64,000 bases of DNA from Jiella avicenniae (GTDB taxonomy: Bacteria; Pseudomonadota; Alphaproteobacteria; Rhizobiales; Rhizobiaceae), in NCBI RefSeq assembly GCF_021390325.1, contig NZ_JAJUWU010000004.1, positions 186,001-250,000 of the forward strand, given 5' to 3'. The translations under genes and the position numbers were made by a program. Numbering within the stretch: the first letter of the stretch is position 1; every line of letters begins with the position of its first letter. The notes below the pieces were generated by a model. The model ran no database searches and had not been told where the DNA came from. It saw nothing but the letters and a program-made list of their open reading frames with translations. This document shows positions 1-9,196 of the stretch, one piece after another.

Positions 1-1
1 G

Positions 2-205
2 TTGAACTACCAGAATCTCGACGAGCTCGAGGTGTTTCGCGGCAAGATCACCACGACGGAGTTCCTCGCCCGGTATCTGTTCGACCGGCTGGCCGAGCGC
101 ATCGCGGCAGGCGCGCTGGGAAAAGGCGGCGGGCGCATCTGCCGCCTGAAGGTCAGCCTGGAGGAATCCCACGTCGCACGCGGCTGGTACGAGGGCGCAT
201 TGTGA
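2..205 (+). CDS. 6-carboxy/6-pyruvoyl-tetrahydropterin synthase family protein, C-terminal part (5' truncated by window)
   Basis: The last 67 residues of a pterin-synthase-fold protein (QueD/PTPS family) are visible; the gene begins before the window, so the TTG at base 2 is not a real start. The segment NYQNLDELEVF followed by TTTEFLARYLFDRL and the closing LEESHVARGWYEG are typical of the C-terminal half of the family, including the conserved Glu of the E-S-x-x-x-x-x-W/Y stretch near the pterin pocket. Family members convert dihydroneopterin triphosphate to 6-pyruvoyltetrahydropterin or the 6-carboxy product used for queuosine. The stop overlaps the GTG start of a glycosyltransferase, so translation is coupled. 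That context suggests a role in making a modified pterin, rather than a housekeeping queD, but this is inference. Confidence 0.8.
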   Translation: MNYQNLDELEVFRGKITTTEFLARYLFDRLAERIAAGALGKGGGRICRLKVSLEESHVARGWYEGAL

Positions 206-1269
206 GCCTGCGCCGGCTGGTCTTCGCGATCCCCGGCGATCTTTCGACGCCGAGCGGCGGCTACGGCTACGACCGCCGCCTGATCGGCGAATTGCGGCGG
301 CTCGGCTGGGAGGTCGAGCATCTTCGCCTGCCGGACGGGTTTCCCCGACCGAGCCGCGCCGAACGCGCGGACGCTGAGGCGGCGTTCGCCGCGCTGACGG
401 ATGGGGACCTCGTCCTCGTCGACGGCCTCGCCTTCGGGGCCATGCCGGACATCGCCGACCGGCACGCATCACGACTCCGGCTCGCCGCGCTCGTCCACCA
501 TCCGCTGTTCCTCGAAACCGGCCTCGACCGGTCGACGCGCGAGGCGCTGGATGCGAGCGAGCGACATGCGCTTCTCGCGGCCCGGGCGGTCGTCGTGACG
601 AGCCCGGCGACGGCCGAGACCGTGAGCGCTTCCTTCGCCGTGCCGGCCGAGCGGCTGACGGTCGCCCTGCCGGGCACGGACAAGCCGTCGCCGCCCCTGC
701 CGGCCGGTGGACGCGGCGAGGCGCCGCCGACGATCCTGTCGATCGGCACGCTCATTCCCCGCAAGGACCATGCGACGCTGGTCGCCGCCCTCGCCGGGAT
801 CGCCGATCTTGCCTGGCGATGCCGGATCGTCGGCAGCATGAGCGCCGATCCGGACACCGCCGAGGCCTTGCGCCGGCAGATCGAAACCCTCGGCCTTTCG
901 GGTCGGATCGAACTCGTCGGCGCCATGGCCGATGTCGCCGCCGAATATCCGAAGGCCGATCTCTTCGTTCTCGCCAGTCGCTACGAGGGCTACGGCATGG
1001 TCTTCGCCGAGGCCCTGGCCCATGGCCTGCCGGTGGTCTTCTGCGCGGCGGGCGCGCCGCAGGACTTCATTCCGGAGGCTGCCGGTCGGCGCTTCGAGCC
1101 GGGCGATGCCGAGGGCCTCGCCGCCGCGCTTCGCGCGCTGCTCGTCGACGGGAACGCGCGCGCCGGTGCCGCAGAGGCGGCGTACGCGGCGGGGCGGGCG
1201 CTGCCCGGCTGGGACGAGACGGCGCGGATCGTCGCTGCTGCGCTGTCGCGGCTGGACGATCGCCGATGA
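202..1269 (+). CDS. GT4-family glycosyltransferase
   Basis: This 355-residue protein is a retaining GT-B glycosyltransferase of the GT4 type. The C-terminal nucleotide-sugar domain shows ILSIGTLIPRKDH (about residues 174-186), GRIELVGAM, and the E-x7-E signature EGYGMVFAE followed by GLPVVF. The N-terminal acceptor domain opens with VFAIPGDLSTPSGGYGYDRR, a glycine-rich GT4 start. The GTG start at 202 overlaps the stop of the upstream pterin synthase gene, and its own stop overlaps the next ATG by four bases, so the three genes are tightly coupled. The acceptor is not known; a pterin is suggested only by the neighbour. It has no signal peptide or membrane segment, so it is cytosolic. Confidence 0.88.
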   Translation: MSLRRLVFAIPGDLSTPSGGYGYDRRLIGELRRLGWEVEHLRLPDGFPRPSRAERADAEAAFAALTDGDLVLVDGLAFGAMPDIADRHASRLRLAALVHHPLFLETGLDRSTREALDASERHALLAARAVVVTSPATAETVSASFAVPAERLTVALPGTDKPSPPLPAGGRGEAPPTILSIGTLIPRKDHATLVAALAGIADLAWRCRIVGSMSADPDTAEALRRQIETLGLSGRIELVGAMADVAAEYPKADLFVLASRYEGYGMVFAEALAHGLPVVFCAAGAPQDFIPEAAGRRFEPGDAEGLAAALRALLVDGNARAGAAEAAYAAGRALPGWDETARIVAAALSRLDDRR

Positions 1270-2087
1270 GCGGCTTCGAGCCGTCCTGGCTCGCCTTGCG
1301 GGAGCCGGCCGATCTGCGCGCCCGCGATGCCGGACTGATGCGAAAGGCCGCCGAATGGCTCGCCAGGGCGGACATGGCGCCCGTCGTCGTCGATCTCGGC
1401 TGCGGCGCCGGCTCGACGCTCGCGGCGATGCGCCCCGTCCTGCGCGCCACGGGCTGCAACGCCCGCTGGCGCCTGGTCGACGACGATCCGGCGCTTCTCG
1501 ACCTTGCGGCAAAGCGGGCGGCGGAGTTCGGTGTCGATGCCGAAACCTGCCGCGTCGACCTGTCCGACGTTGCGGCGATCCCGATCGACGACGCCCGGCT
1601 GGTCACGGCGTCGGCCCTGTTCGACCTTGCCGCGCCGGACTTCGTCTCGGCGCTTGCGGGCGACGTCGCGAAGGCGCGGGCCGCGCTCTATGCCAGCCTC
1701 AGCTATGACGGCTCGACGACGTTCGAGCCGGCTCATCCGCTCGACGGCATCGTCGTTGCCGGGTTCAACCGCCATCAGCTGCGGCCGAAAGGGCTCGGCG
1801 ATGGCCCCGCGCTCGGCCCGGCCGCCGCGCGGATGCTGGCGAAGGTCATGCGGGCAGAGGGCTACGAGGTGGACCTTGCCGAGAGCCCCTGGCGGCTCGG
1901 ACCGGAGGACGGGGGCCTCGCGGTTCGGCATGTCGACGGCATGGCCGAGGCGGTCGGCGAACTCGGCGTCCTCGACCCGGCGGAACTCGCCGGCTGGCGG
2001 ACGTTTCGGCTCGAAAGCGCCGGCGAGACCCGCGCGATGGTCGGCCATCTCGATCTCCTGGCGCTTCCAGGTCCCGTCGACGGCTGA
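1266..2087 (+). CDS. class I SAM-dependent methyltransferase
   Basis: The 273-residue product has the Rossmann motif I of SAM methyltransferases, VVVDLGCGAGS, near residue 40, then an acidic end of strand beta-2 (LVDDDPALLDLA) and motif IV-like LVTASALFDL. The ATG at 1266 overlaps the preceding stop (ATGA), the usual sign of coupling, and an upstream extension of the same frame only shadows the glycosyltransferase. The substrate is unknown. Its place as third gene after a pterin synthase and a glycosyltransferase suggests that it methylates the same small molecule. It ends 10 bases before a convergent cytochrome b561 gene, so it closes the operon. Confidence 0.85.
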   Translation: MSGFEPSWLALREPADLRARDAGLMRKAAEWLARADMAPVVVDLGCGAGSTLAAMRPVLRATGCNARWRLVDDDPALLDLAAKRAAEFGVDAETCRVDLSDVAAIPIDDARLVTASALFDLAAPDFVSALAGDVAKARAALYASLSYDGSTTFEPAHPLDGIVVAGFNRHQLRPKGLGDGPALGPAAARMLAKVMRAEGYEVDLAESPWRLGPEDGGLAVRHVDGMAEAVGELGVLDPAELAGWRTFRLESAGETRAMVGHLDLLALPGPVDG

Positions 2088-2097
2088 CCCGTTCGCC

Positions 2098-2640
2098 TCA
2101 GAGCATGCGGTGCAAGGTGGCGTCGCGGCGGATGACGTGGTGATGCAGGACGCCGGCGAAATGCAGGCAGAAGAGGACGAGGATCGACCAGCCGAGAAAG
2201 ACGTGGACGCTCATCAGGCTCGGCGCGAGATCGGATTTGCCGATCGGGCTCCAGACTGTGACGAGGCCGAACCAGTCGAGCGGAAAGCCGAAGGCGTTAG
2301 TCGAAAGGAAGCCGAAGATCGGCTGCAGGACGAGCGCCGCATAGAGCAGCCAATGGACGAGAACGGCGACGCGTCTCTGCAGGAGCGGCATCTCCACTTC
2401 CGGCGGCGGCGGAAAGACCAGCCGCACCGCGAGCCGAGCGAGCATCAGCCACAGGATCAGGAAGCCGAAGGATTCGTGCACGACGTAAAAGCCCGTCTTC
2501 GCCTCGTCCTTGACGAAGTGGATGACGAAACCGACCGGCCAGACGACGAGGACGAGGAGCGCGACGAGCCAGTGCAGCACGCGCGCTGCCGGCCGATAGC
2601 GGGCGGCGTCGGCGACGTGGCTTGGGGCGAGACTCGACAT
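2098..2640 (-). CDS. cytochrome b561-family membrane protein
   Basis: The 180-residue protein has four hydrophobic helices and the histidines expected of a di-heme cytochrome b561: H in RVLHWLVALL (helix 1), H in FYVVHESFGF, H in VLVHWLLYAAL and H in the closing SVHVFLGWSILVLFCLHFAG. Family members move electrons between the quinone pool and periplasmic acceptors. The ATG at 2640 was chosen because GGAGGAAT lies just upstream; a longer reading adds 19 Arg-rich residues without a ribosome site. It reads toward the methyltransferase gene and is separated from modC by about 70 bases. It may be expressed alone. Confidence 0.88.
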   Translation of the reverse strand: MSSLAPSHVADAARYRPAARVLHWLVALLVLVVWPVGFVIHFVKDEAKTGFYVVHESFGFLILWLMLARLAVRLVFPPPPEVEMPLLQRRVAVLVHWLLYAALVLQPIFGFLSTNAFGFPLDWFGLVTVWSPIGKSDLAPSLMSVHVFLGWSILVLFCLHFAGVLHHHVIRRDATLHRML

Positions 2641-2709
2641 GGGGATTCCTCCATCCGCGCGTCTCGTCCGGCATAGCGGCAATTGCCGGAACGGCAAAGT
2701 CCGTTGACC

Positions 2710-3843
2710 TCAGCGTGACCGCGGCATCGCGGAGGTGGCGAGCGACACCGACTTGATCTGGGCGTGCAGCCGGTCGCCGGGGGCGAGGGACAGCCGGGCC
2801 GCCGACCGGCGGGTGACCTTGGCCATGAAGGTCAGATCCGGCGCCCCGTCGAGGGCGAGAAGGATGGCGAGGTCGGCGCGTCCTCCCGGCTCGATGGCGA
2901 GGATCTCGACGCCGAGGATGTTGAGGATGGTCGAACTGGCGAGGGGAGCGCGGGCGAGGCTGACGTCGCTGGCGACGATCCTGAGCCGCCGTTCGAGCCC
3001 GATCTCCTCCGGCCCGCTGCCGTCGACGAAGACCCTCTGGCCGCCGAGATCGAGTTCGGCGAGCCCGTCCTCCTGCGAAAAGGCGACGACCCGCGCCGGC
3101 AGGACCGCCGCGGCGCGCGGATCGCGCACGAAGCCGAGACCGAGGTCGGTCAGGGCCGCGTTGAGCGGGCCGCTCGCTCGGACCTTGCCGTCCGCGACGA
3201 CGACGATCCGGTCGGCCAGGCGCTCGATCTCGGCGAGATCGTGGCTGACATAGAGGATCGGCAGGTCGAGGCCGGCTGCCAGCCGCTCGATGAAGGGGAG
3301 GATCTCGTCCTTCGCCCGGTGGTCGAGGCCCGACAGCGGCTCGTCCATCAAAAGGAGCCGCGGCCGCGACAGGATCGCGCGGCCGATCGCGACGCGCTGT
3401 CGCTCGCCGCCGGACAGATCGGCGACGGCGCGGGACATCAGCCTGTCGAGGGACAGGAGGTCGATCACCTCGCGGCGCATGGCGGCGTCGACGCCGCCGG
3501 GGCTGCGCCGCGCGCCGTAGGCGAGATTGCCGTCGACCGACAGATGCGAAAACAGGCTCGCCTCCTGGAAGACGTAGCCGAGGGCGCGGCGGTGGGGCGG
3601 CAGGAAGCGCGCGCCCTCCTGCCAGGTCTCGCCGGCGACGCGGACGCGGCCGTCGAGGCGAGTGAGCCCGGCGATCGCCCGGAGGATCGAGGTCTTGCCG
3701 GAGCCGGACGGGCCGAACAGCGCGGTGACGCCGCGGGCGGGCGCCGTGAAGGCGGCATCGATGGCGAAGTCGCCGCGCCGGCCGGCGAGCGCGACGTCGA
3801 GGCCGCCCGGCGCCGCGCCGCTCGAAACGCTTTCGGCCGTCAT
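2710..3843 (-). CDS. modC: molybdate ABC transporter ATP-binding protein ModC
   Basis: The 377-residue ATPase has Walker [10 protein letters not shown], the Q-loop in YVFQEASLF, signature [14 protein letters not shown], Walker [13 protein letters not shown] and the switch His in YVSHDLAEI. The C-terminal third (from about residue 290) is a TOBE/MOP molybdate-binding domain, which separates ModC from general ABC ATPases. It energises molybdate uptake through ModB. The start ATG overlaps the modB stop by four bases, so modA-modB-modC is one transcript. A longer in-frame reading extends into modB and was not used. Molybdenum uptake fits the needs of nitrogenase, nitrate or DMSO reductases, none of which is in the window. 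Confidence 0.95.
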   Translation of the reverse strand: MTAESVSSGAAPGGLDVALAGRRGDFAIDAAFTAPARGVTALFGPSGSGKTSILRAIAGLTRLDGRVRVAGETWQEGARFLPPHRRALGYVFQEASLFSHLSVDGNLAYGARRSPGGVDAAMRREVIDLLSLDRLMSRAVADLSGGERQRVAIGRAILSRPRLLLMDEPLSGLDHRAKDEILPFIERLAAGLDLPILYVSHDLAEIERLADRIVVVADGKVRASGPLNAALTDLGLGFVRDPRAAAVLPARVVAFSQEDGLAELDLGGQRVFVDGSGPEEIGLERRLRIVASDVSLARAPLASSTILNILGVEILAIEPGGRADLAILLALDGAPDLTFMAKVTRRSAARLSLAPGDRLHAQIKSVSLATSAMPRSR

Positions 3844-4529
3844 GGGCGAACCTCGCCGATCCGGCGGCCGATCCGCGACATCGCCAGGATGACCAGGAAG
3901 GAGAAGACCAGCATGCCGCCGGCGACGAGATGGGCGTCGGCGAAGCGAAGCTGTTCGACATAGTCGAAGATCGCGATGGACAGGACCCGGGTCTCGCCGG
4001 GGATGTTGCCGCCGATCATCAGGACGACCCCGAATTCGCCGACGGTATGGGCGAAGCCGAGCACGGTGCCGGTGAGAAAGCCGGCGCGGGCGAGCGGAAC
4101 GGCGACGGTGAAGAAGCGATCGAGCGGCGAGGCCCGCAGCGTCGCCGCGACTTCGAGCGGGCGATCGCCGACCGCCTCGAAGGCGTTGCGGATCGGCTGG
4201 ACGACGAAGGGAAGGGAATAGACGACGGAGCCGATCACCAGGCCGGGAAAGGAAAAGGCGAGGGACCGCAGCCCGAACAGGCCACCGAGCCCGGAGGGGC
4301 CGAGCGCGATCAGCAGGTAGAAGCCGAGCACCGTCGGCGGCATGACCAGCGGCAGGGCGACCAGGGTTCCGACCATGTCGGAGACGAGGGAGCGGGAGCG
4401 GGCGAGCCACCAGGCGAGCGGCGTTCCGAGGACGAGCAGCACCAGGGTCGTGACGGTGGCGAGCTCGAGGGTCAGCGTCAGCGCCGAGAAGACGTCGCCC
4501 GTGTCGATCATCGGGGCCGCCTCATCCAC
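3840..4529 (-). CDS. modB: molybdate ABC transporter permease ModB
   Basis: This 229-residue inner-membrane permease has five or six hydrophobic helices and the coupling segment [20 protein letters not shown] followed by [18 protein letters not shown], the EAA loop of molybdate/sulfate permeases. The usual [14 protein letters not shown] stretch after the second helix is also present. The ATG at 4529 overlaps the modA stop; another ATG at 4511 would give a start closer to that of E. coli ModB and cannot be excluded. It forms the channel dimer for molybdate with ModC attached on the cytosolic side. Confidence 0.94.
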   Translation of the reverse strand: MDEAAPMIDTGDVFSALTLTLELATVTTLVLLVLGTPLAWWLARSRSLVSDMVGTLVALPLVMPPTVLGFYLLIALGPSGLGGLFGLRSLAFSFPGLVIGSVVYSLPFVVQPIRNAFEAVGDRPLEVAATLRASPLDRFFTVAVPLARAGFLTGTVLGFAHTVGEFGVVLMIGGNIPGETRVLSIAIFDYVEQLRFADAHLVAGGMLVFSFLVILAMSRIGRRIGEVRP

Positions 4530-5277
4530 CGGTCGCGTAGCCGTATTTCTCGATGATCTTCGCCGCCTCCGGGCTCTTGAGGAAGTCGAGAAACGCCTTG
4601 GCGGCCGGATTGGATGCGCCGGTGTTCAGAAGGACCGCATCCTGGCGGATCGGCGCGTGGTCCTCGGCCGGCACGACCCAGCGGGAGCCGCCCTTGGTCG
4701 TGGCGATCTGCGACAGGGCGACGAAGCCGAGTTCGGCATTGCCCGTCGCGACGAACTGGAAGGTCTGGGCGATGCTGTTGCCCTGGACGATCCTGCTCGC
4801 GAGATCGTCGTAGACGCCGAGCTTCCGCATGGTCTCGACCGCCGCCGCCCCGTAGGGCGCCGTCTTCGGATTGGCGATGGCGATCTTGTCGAAGCTGCCG
4901 CCCGTCAGCGTCCCGGGGCCGGTGACGAGGTCCGGATCGGCGCTGTAGAGAACCAGCGTTCCGACCGCATAGGTGAAGGCGCTGCCTTCCACCCCGAGAC
5001 CTTCCGTCACCGCGCGGCGGGGCCGCTCGTCGTCGGCCGCAAGCAGCACTTCGTAGGGCGCGCCCTGGCCGATCTGGGCGTAGAGCGAGCCGGTCGATCC
5101 GAAGCTGAGTTCCGCCGTGTCGCCGGTCTTCTCGGCGAAGGCCGCGGCGATTTCCTTGGCGGGCTCGGTGAAGTTGGCGGCGACGGCCACGACCGTCGTT
5201 TCGGCGGCGGCGTGGCCGGCGCTCGCTGCAAATGCGAGGGCGAAGGCGAAGGCGAGCAGCGGGAAGGAACGGTTCAT
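4522..5277 (-). CDS. modA: molybdate-binding periplasmic protein ModA
   Basis: The 251-residue product begins with a Sec signal peptide ([20 protein letters not shown], cleavage near GHAAA-ET) and continues as a type II solute-binding protein. [22 protein letters not shown] (anion-binding Ser), [11 protein letters not shown] and LGFVALSQI are ModA hallmarks. The ATG at 5277 follows GGAGAT; a start ten codons upstream would put basic residues before the signal peptide and run into the operator palindrome. It captures molybdate or tungstate for ModBC. The gene leads modABC, and the palindrome at 5288-5311 sits directly in front of it. Confidence 0.95.
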   Translation of the reverse strand: MNRSFPLLAFAFALAFAASAGHAAAETTVVAVAANFTEPAKEIAAAFAEKTGDTAELSFGSTGSLYAQIGQGAPYEVLLAADDERPRRAVTEGLGVEGSAFTYAVGTLVLYSADPDLVTGPGTLTGGSFDKIAIANPKTAPYGAAAVETMRKLGVYDDLASRIVQGNSIAQTFQFVATGNAELGFVALSQIATTKGGSRWVVPAEDHAPIRQDAVLLNTGASNPAAKAFLDFLKSPEAAKIIEKYGYATGG

Positions 5278-5287
5278 GGCAGATCTC

Positions 5288-5311
5288 CGATATGTTTTGC
5301 AGAACATATCG
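5288..5311 (-). promoter_or_regulatory. probable ModE operator in front of modA
   Basis: A 24-bp inverted repeat with perfect 9-bp arms CGATATGTT and AACATATCG around a 6-bp centre ends 11 bases before the modA ATG. Position and symmetry fit repression of modABC by the ModE-type regulator encoded just upstream on the same strand. The arm sequence resembles, but does not equal, the E. coli ModE box, so the assignment is inference. Confidence 0.7.
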
Positions 5312-5340
5312 CTTCGGTCCGCCGGTCAAGTGGGGCGCAT

Positions 5341-5748
5341 TCAGTTTTTGCCGTCGTTGCGGGGGAGGGGGAGGTCGGAGCCGGCCTCGATGCCTGCCTC
5401 CGGCGCTGCCACGAGGGCCCGCAGCGCCGCGATCTCGCCCGCCACGGCGGCCTCGGCGCGACTCTCCACCCGCCGGTAGCTCGCGAGCACGGTTTCTCCG
5501 GCCGGCGTGAGACAGGCGCCGCCGCCGCTGCTGCCGCCCCGGGCGGAGGCGACGAGCGGTTCGCGGAAGCCGCGGTTCATCTCCTCGACCAGGCTCCAGG
5601 CCCGCTTGTAGCTCATCTTCAGCCTACGGCCGGCGGCGGCGATCGAGCCCGTCTCGGCGATGGTTTCGAGCAGCCGCGCCTTGCCCGGCCCGATGCTGCA
5701 GTCCTGGCTGAGGCGCAGCCGCAGATGGGCGACGGCGGGAAGGCTCAT
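5341..5748 (-). CDS. modE: ModE-type winged-helix molybdate regulator, DNA-binding domain only
   Basis: The 135-residue protein matches the N-terminal winged helix-turn-helix of ModE: IGPGKARLLETIAETGSIAAAG (helices 1-2), RRLKMSYKRAWSLVEEMN (recognition helix) and the wing-like GGSSGGGACLTPAG. The two C-terminal TOBE molybdate-binding domains of E. coli ModE are absent, as in many LysR-type short ModE proteins. It may instead sense molybdate through a partner or act as a constitutive DNA-binding protein. The gene lies directly upstream of modABC with a palindromic operator between, implying control of molybdate uptake. Its ATG overlaps the ribokinase stop, so it may be co-transcribed with that gene. 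Confidence 0.88.
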   Translation of the reverse strand: MSLPAVAHLRLRLSQDCSIGPGKARLLETIAETGSIAAAGRRLKMSYKRAWSLVEEMNRGFREPLVASARGGSSGGGACLTPAGETVLASYRRVESRAEAAVAGEIAALRALVAAPEAGIEAGSDLPLPRNDGKN

Positions 5749-6695
5749 GCGCCCGCCAGCGCCGCATCGATCTCGGCGACGGAGGGCATGGCCGTCTGCG
5801 CGCCGACCTTGCGGCAGGCGAGCGACGCGCCGACGGCGGCACGTCGCGCCGCATCGGCGATCGACAGTCCCTCGGCGAGGCCGCTTGCGAAGACGCCGAC
5901 GAAGGTGTCGCCGGCCCCGGTGGTGTCGACGACGTCGACCGGCAGTGCCGCGACATGCGTCGTCTTGCCGCCGCCGTCGGCGATCAGGACGCCGCCAGCG
6001 CCGAGCGTGGCGATGACGGTGATGGCGAAACGCCGCGCCAGTCGATCGGCCATGGCAGCAGAAGCCTCGCCGACGACCTGCGAGATCATTGCCGCCGAAG
6101 CAAGTTCGGTTTCGTTGACGACCAGTACGGTGCTCGCGGCAAGAATTTCCGCGAGTTCGTCTTGCCGAAGATTTGTCGGTACCGGTGCGAGATTGACGAC
6201 GACGCGCCCGCCCGCTGCACGCATCCGCTTTGCCGCCGCCAGATTTTCGCCGCGCGGGATCTCCATTTGCAGGACGAGAACCGCCGCCTCGTGGAACCGC
6301 GAGGGATCGATGCCCGAGGCGTCCGCTTCGAGATTGGCGCCGCTCGCGACGGTAATGGCGTTCTCGCCCGCCTCGTCGATGGCGATGAAGGCGCAGCCGG
6401 TGCGCTCGCCAGCGGTTGCGAGATCGGCCGTGTCGATGCCCTCCTCGTCGAGGCTCCGGCGTGCGCCGCGCCCCAGGTCGTCGTCTCCGACGGCGCCGGC
6501 AAAGGCGACGGGAAGGGCGGAGGAGCGCCGGGCGGCGACCGCCTGGTTCGCCCCCTTGCCGCCATTGAGCTGCTCGTAGCGTGCCGACAGCACTGTCTCG
6601 CCCGGCCGGGCGATCGCCGGGACCCGGCAGACGAGATCGACGTTCACCGAGCCGAAAACGATGACGGTCGGTCGCTCGGTTCTCGTGTCGGTCAT
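5745..6695 (-). CDS. rbsK: ribokinase-family (PfkB) sugar kinase
   Basis: The 316-residue protein is a PfkB carbohydrate kinase closest to ribokinase. It has GSVNVDLV at the start, the first PfkB signature GGKGANQAVAA (about residues 45-55), the NETE motif near 191, and the anion hole and catalytic base in VDTTGAGDTFVG near 250. It phosphorylates D-ribose (or 2-deoxyribose) at O5 to feed the pentose phosphate pool. No ribose transporter lies nearby; the linked gene is modE, whose start it overlaps, so the pairing looks fortuitous. A nucleoside-type substrate cannot be excluded. Confidence 0.85.
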   Translation of the reverse strand: MTDTRTERPTVIVFGSVNVDLVCRVPAIARPGETVLSARYEQLNGGKGANQAVAARRSSALPVAFAGAVGDDDLGRGARRSLDEEGIDTADLATAGERTGCAFIAIDEAGENAITVASGANLEADASGIDPSRFHEAAVLVLQMEIPRGENLAAAKRMRAAGGRVVVNLAPVPTNLRQDELAEILAASTVLVVNETELASAAMISQVVGEASAAMADRLARRFAITVIATLGAGGVLIADGGGKTTHVAALPVDVVDTTGAGDTFVGVFASGLAEGLSIADAARRAAVGASLACRKVGAQTAMPSVAEIDAALAGA

Positions 6696-7249
6696 CGTCT
6701 CCGCCGTCCTTCCTCGCGCTGCAGGCAGCGTTTGTCCATCATTCTTCTGCCGGTCACAAGTGGGCGGGCAAGGCTCGCACAGGCCGGACGGCTTTCAGTC
6801 GATCGGCGCATTGCGAACGGCCGCCCGGACCGGCTCCGCTCGGACTGCGCGGCGGTGTGGGCCAGGCAGGATAGACTTTCGAGTATTACGTAAGTGATCG
6901 TGATGTTCTTGCAGGTTGCCCATGCGAGCCCAATCCATCTTCAGGCATCCGGGGTCGCGATAAAGAATTGATTAGGAGCTTGCCGCTAGTTTGGCGTCGA
7001 CAGTCACGGGTTCCGAGCGGTCGAAGCACGAGACGGTCGAGGGAAACCGAGGACGAACGATCATCTTCCCGAGCTGACGCAATCGCTCGCAGCGCCGACC
7101 CGGATCGCGATGGTCGTCGGCGCTTCGATCCGATGGAGCATCGGCGCGATGGAGTGCGTCGTCCTCGTCAAGGACGCGCGGAGCGCCGTCGGACCGCATG
7201 TAGCGGTGGATGAATTTGCCGAGTGAGGCAGCTGTTAGGGCAGAGTTCG
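6696..7249. other. 554-bp divergent intergenic region between ribokinase and chemotaxis operons
   Basis: This stretch separates the minus-strand rbsK-modE genes from the plus-strand che operon and must hold promoters for both. Base composition falls around 6870-6990, a likely promoter patch. Short open frames on both strands (for example 6968-7213) show no recognisable protein, so no gene is called. Confidence 0.5.
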
Positions 7250-9196
7250 ATGAATTTCTCGATTACCAGAAAATTGTGGGCGTTGATCGGCGTGGCGGCT
7301 CTCGTGAGCGCTCTTGCAATGTCGCTGCAGCTCTACTCGCTGCACCAGACGATATGGAAGGATCGCCAGGCGCTGATCGTCTCCCAGGTCGAGAGCGCGA
7401 TCTCCATGCTTGCCGGCTTCCAGGCGCGGGTGGAGAAGGGTGAAATTTCCCTGCAGCAGGCCCAGGACAGGGCCCGCGAGGCGGCCCTTCCGATCCGTTT
7501 CGGCGAGAACGACTATCTGTTCATGATGGATGGCGACGGCAAGCGCGTCATGCATCCCGACCCGAAGCTGATGGGCACCGACGCCTTTACTGCCAAGGAT
7601 CCGACGGGGCGTTTCTACAACCGCGAAATGGTCGAGAACGCCCACAAGGGCGGTGGCTTCACGCCGTATTATCGTCCCCGCCTCAAGGGCTCGGACGACC
7701 TGGCGCAGAAGCTGTCCTATGCGCAGCTCTTCGCGCCCTGGGACTGGACCGTCGCGGCGGGGCTGTATGTCGACGATCTCCAGACGCAGTTCATGAACGA
7801 GGTCTACAAGACCCTGCTCTGGTCGGGCGTCCTCTTCGTCGTCCTGATCGCCTGTGCCGTTCCGCTCGCCCGTTCGATCTCTCATCCGATCAATGCCATG
7901 ACGGCGGCCATGCGCCGGCTCGCCTCGGGCGACAAGTCGGTCGAGGTTCCTGCCACCGGCCGCGGCGACGAGATCGGCCAGATGGCCGGTGCCGTTCAGG
8001 TCTTCAAGGAACAGGCGCTCGCCCGCGACCGGCTGGAGAAGGAAGCCGAGGCGGCCCGTGTCTCGGAAGCCGATGCCAAGCAGCGTCAGGCCGATCTGGA
8101 ACACGCCAAGGCGGAGGATCTCAGGGCCTTCATGGGCGTCGTCGACGCCGGCTTCGACCGGTTGTCCTCGGGTGACCTGACGGTTCGGATGACCGGTCAT
8201 GTCGCGCCGGAATTCGAGCCCATCCGGGCGAAGTTCAACGCCTCGGTCGAGGAACTCGAAGCCGCGATCGGCCGGGTGATCGGCACCGTCGGGACGATCC
8301 GCACCGGCCTGTCGGAGATCACCGTCGCGTCCAACGATCTCGCCCAGCGCACCGAGCAGCAGGCGGCGAATCTCGAAGAGACTGTCGCGGCGCTGAGCCA
8401 GGTGTCGAGCGCGGTCAACCAGACCGCCGACGGAGCCAGCGAAGCGCGCAAGAGCGCCGAGTCCGCCCGCCAGAAGGCGATGCGCGGCGGCGAGATCGTC
8501 GCCGAGGCGGTCTCGGCGATGAACGGCATCGAGTCCTCGTCGCAGCAGATCTCGCAGATCATCGGCGTGATCGACGAGATCGCCTTCCAGACCAACCTTC
8601 TCGCCCTGAATGCCGGCGTCGAGGCGGCGCGGGCAGGCGAGGCCGGCAAGGGCTTTGCCGTCGTCGCCCAGGAGGTGCGGGCGCTGGCCCAGCGCTCGGC
8701 GGAAGCCGCCAAGGAGATCAAGGGACTGATCAACGCCTCGTCCGAGCAGGTGGAAAAGGGCGTCGACCTCGTCTCGGCGTCGGGCAAGTCGCTCGACGAG
8801 ATCGTCGCCGAGGTCGCCGGCATGGCGGAAGTCGTCGCCAAAATCGCCGAATCGGCCCGCGAACAGGCGACCAGCCTGCGCGAAGTGTCGGGTGCGGCCG
8901 ACCAGATGGACAAGGTGACGCAGCAGAACGCCGCGATGGTCGAACAGTCGACGGCGGCCGCCCAGACCCTGTCCACCGAGACCGACGGTCTCGCCCAGGC
9001 GGTGGCGCGCTTCAAGACGGCCGGCGGCAAGAGCGCCGGCGCAGCCCCCGCGAGGGCGCAGGCCGCCGCAAAAGCGCACAAGCCGGCCGCCAAGGCCGCG
9101 CCGCGCGCCGTGCCGCAGATGCGGTCGACGGGAACCGGCGGTGCCGCCCGGGCTCATGACACCGACGCATCGGCTCAAAGCTGGGAGGAATTCTGA
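7250..9196 (+). CDS. methyl-accepting chemotaxis protein with sCache sensor and C-terminal CheR-tether-like peptide
   Basis: The 648-residue receptor has a first membrane helix (residues 8-28), a periplasmic single-Cache domain with [20 protein letters not shown], a second helix near 190-210, a HAMP domain ([22 protein letters not shown]), a long helical linker, and the MCP signalling hairpin with tip [20 protein letters not shown]. An Ala/Lys-rich flexible tail ends in SWEEF, matching the x-W-x-x-F pentapeptide that tethers CheR/CheB in enteric Tar and Tsr. The ATG at 7250 gives a normal N-terminus. It heads the che operon, overlapping the next gene by one base. The ligand is unknown; sCache domains usually bind small organic acids or amines. 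Confidence 0.92.
   Translation: MNFSITRKLWALIGVAALVSALAMSLQLYSLHQTIWKDRQALIVSQVESAISMLAGFQARVEKGEISLQQAQDRAREAALPIRFGENDYLFMMDGDGKRVMHPDPKLMGTDAFTAKDPTGRFYNREMVENAHKGGGFTPYYRPRLKGSDDLAQKLSYAQLFAPWDWTVAAGLYVDDLQTQFMNEVYKTLLWSGVLFVVLIACAVPLARSISHPINAMTAAMRRLASGDKSVEVPATGRGDEIGQMAGAVQVFKEQALARDRLEKEAEAARVSEADAKQRQADLEHAKAEDLRAFMGVVDAGFDRLSSGDLTVRMTGHVAPEFEPIRAKFNASVEELEAAIGRVIGTVGTIRTGLSEITVASNDLAQRTEQQAANLEETVAALSQVSSAVNQTADGASEARKSAESARQKAMRGGEIVAEAVSAMNGIESSSQQISQIIGVIDEIAFQTNLLALNAGVEAARAGEAGKGFAVVAQEVRALAQRSAEAAKEIKGLINASSEQVEKGVDLVSASGKSLDEIVAEVAGMAEVVAKIAESAREQATSLREVSGAADQMDKVTQQNAAMVEQSTAAAQTLSTETDGLAQAVARFKTAGGKSAGAAPARAQAAAKAHKPAAKAAPRAVPQMRSTGTGGAARAHDTDASAQSWEEF

Noticed and set aside
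6968-7213. Short frames in the che-rbsK intergenic region, including one reading up to the MCP start
   Set aside because: No recognised domain or ribosome site; could be a leader peptide but not supportable.
7235-9178. A 647-residue minus-strand open frame opposite the chemoreceptor
   Set aside because: Low-complexity Arg/Gly/Leu composition and no ribosome site; the plus-strand MCP is clear.
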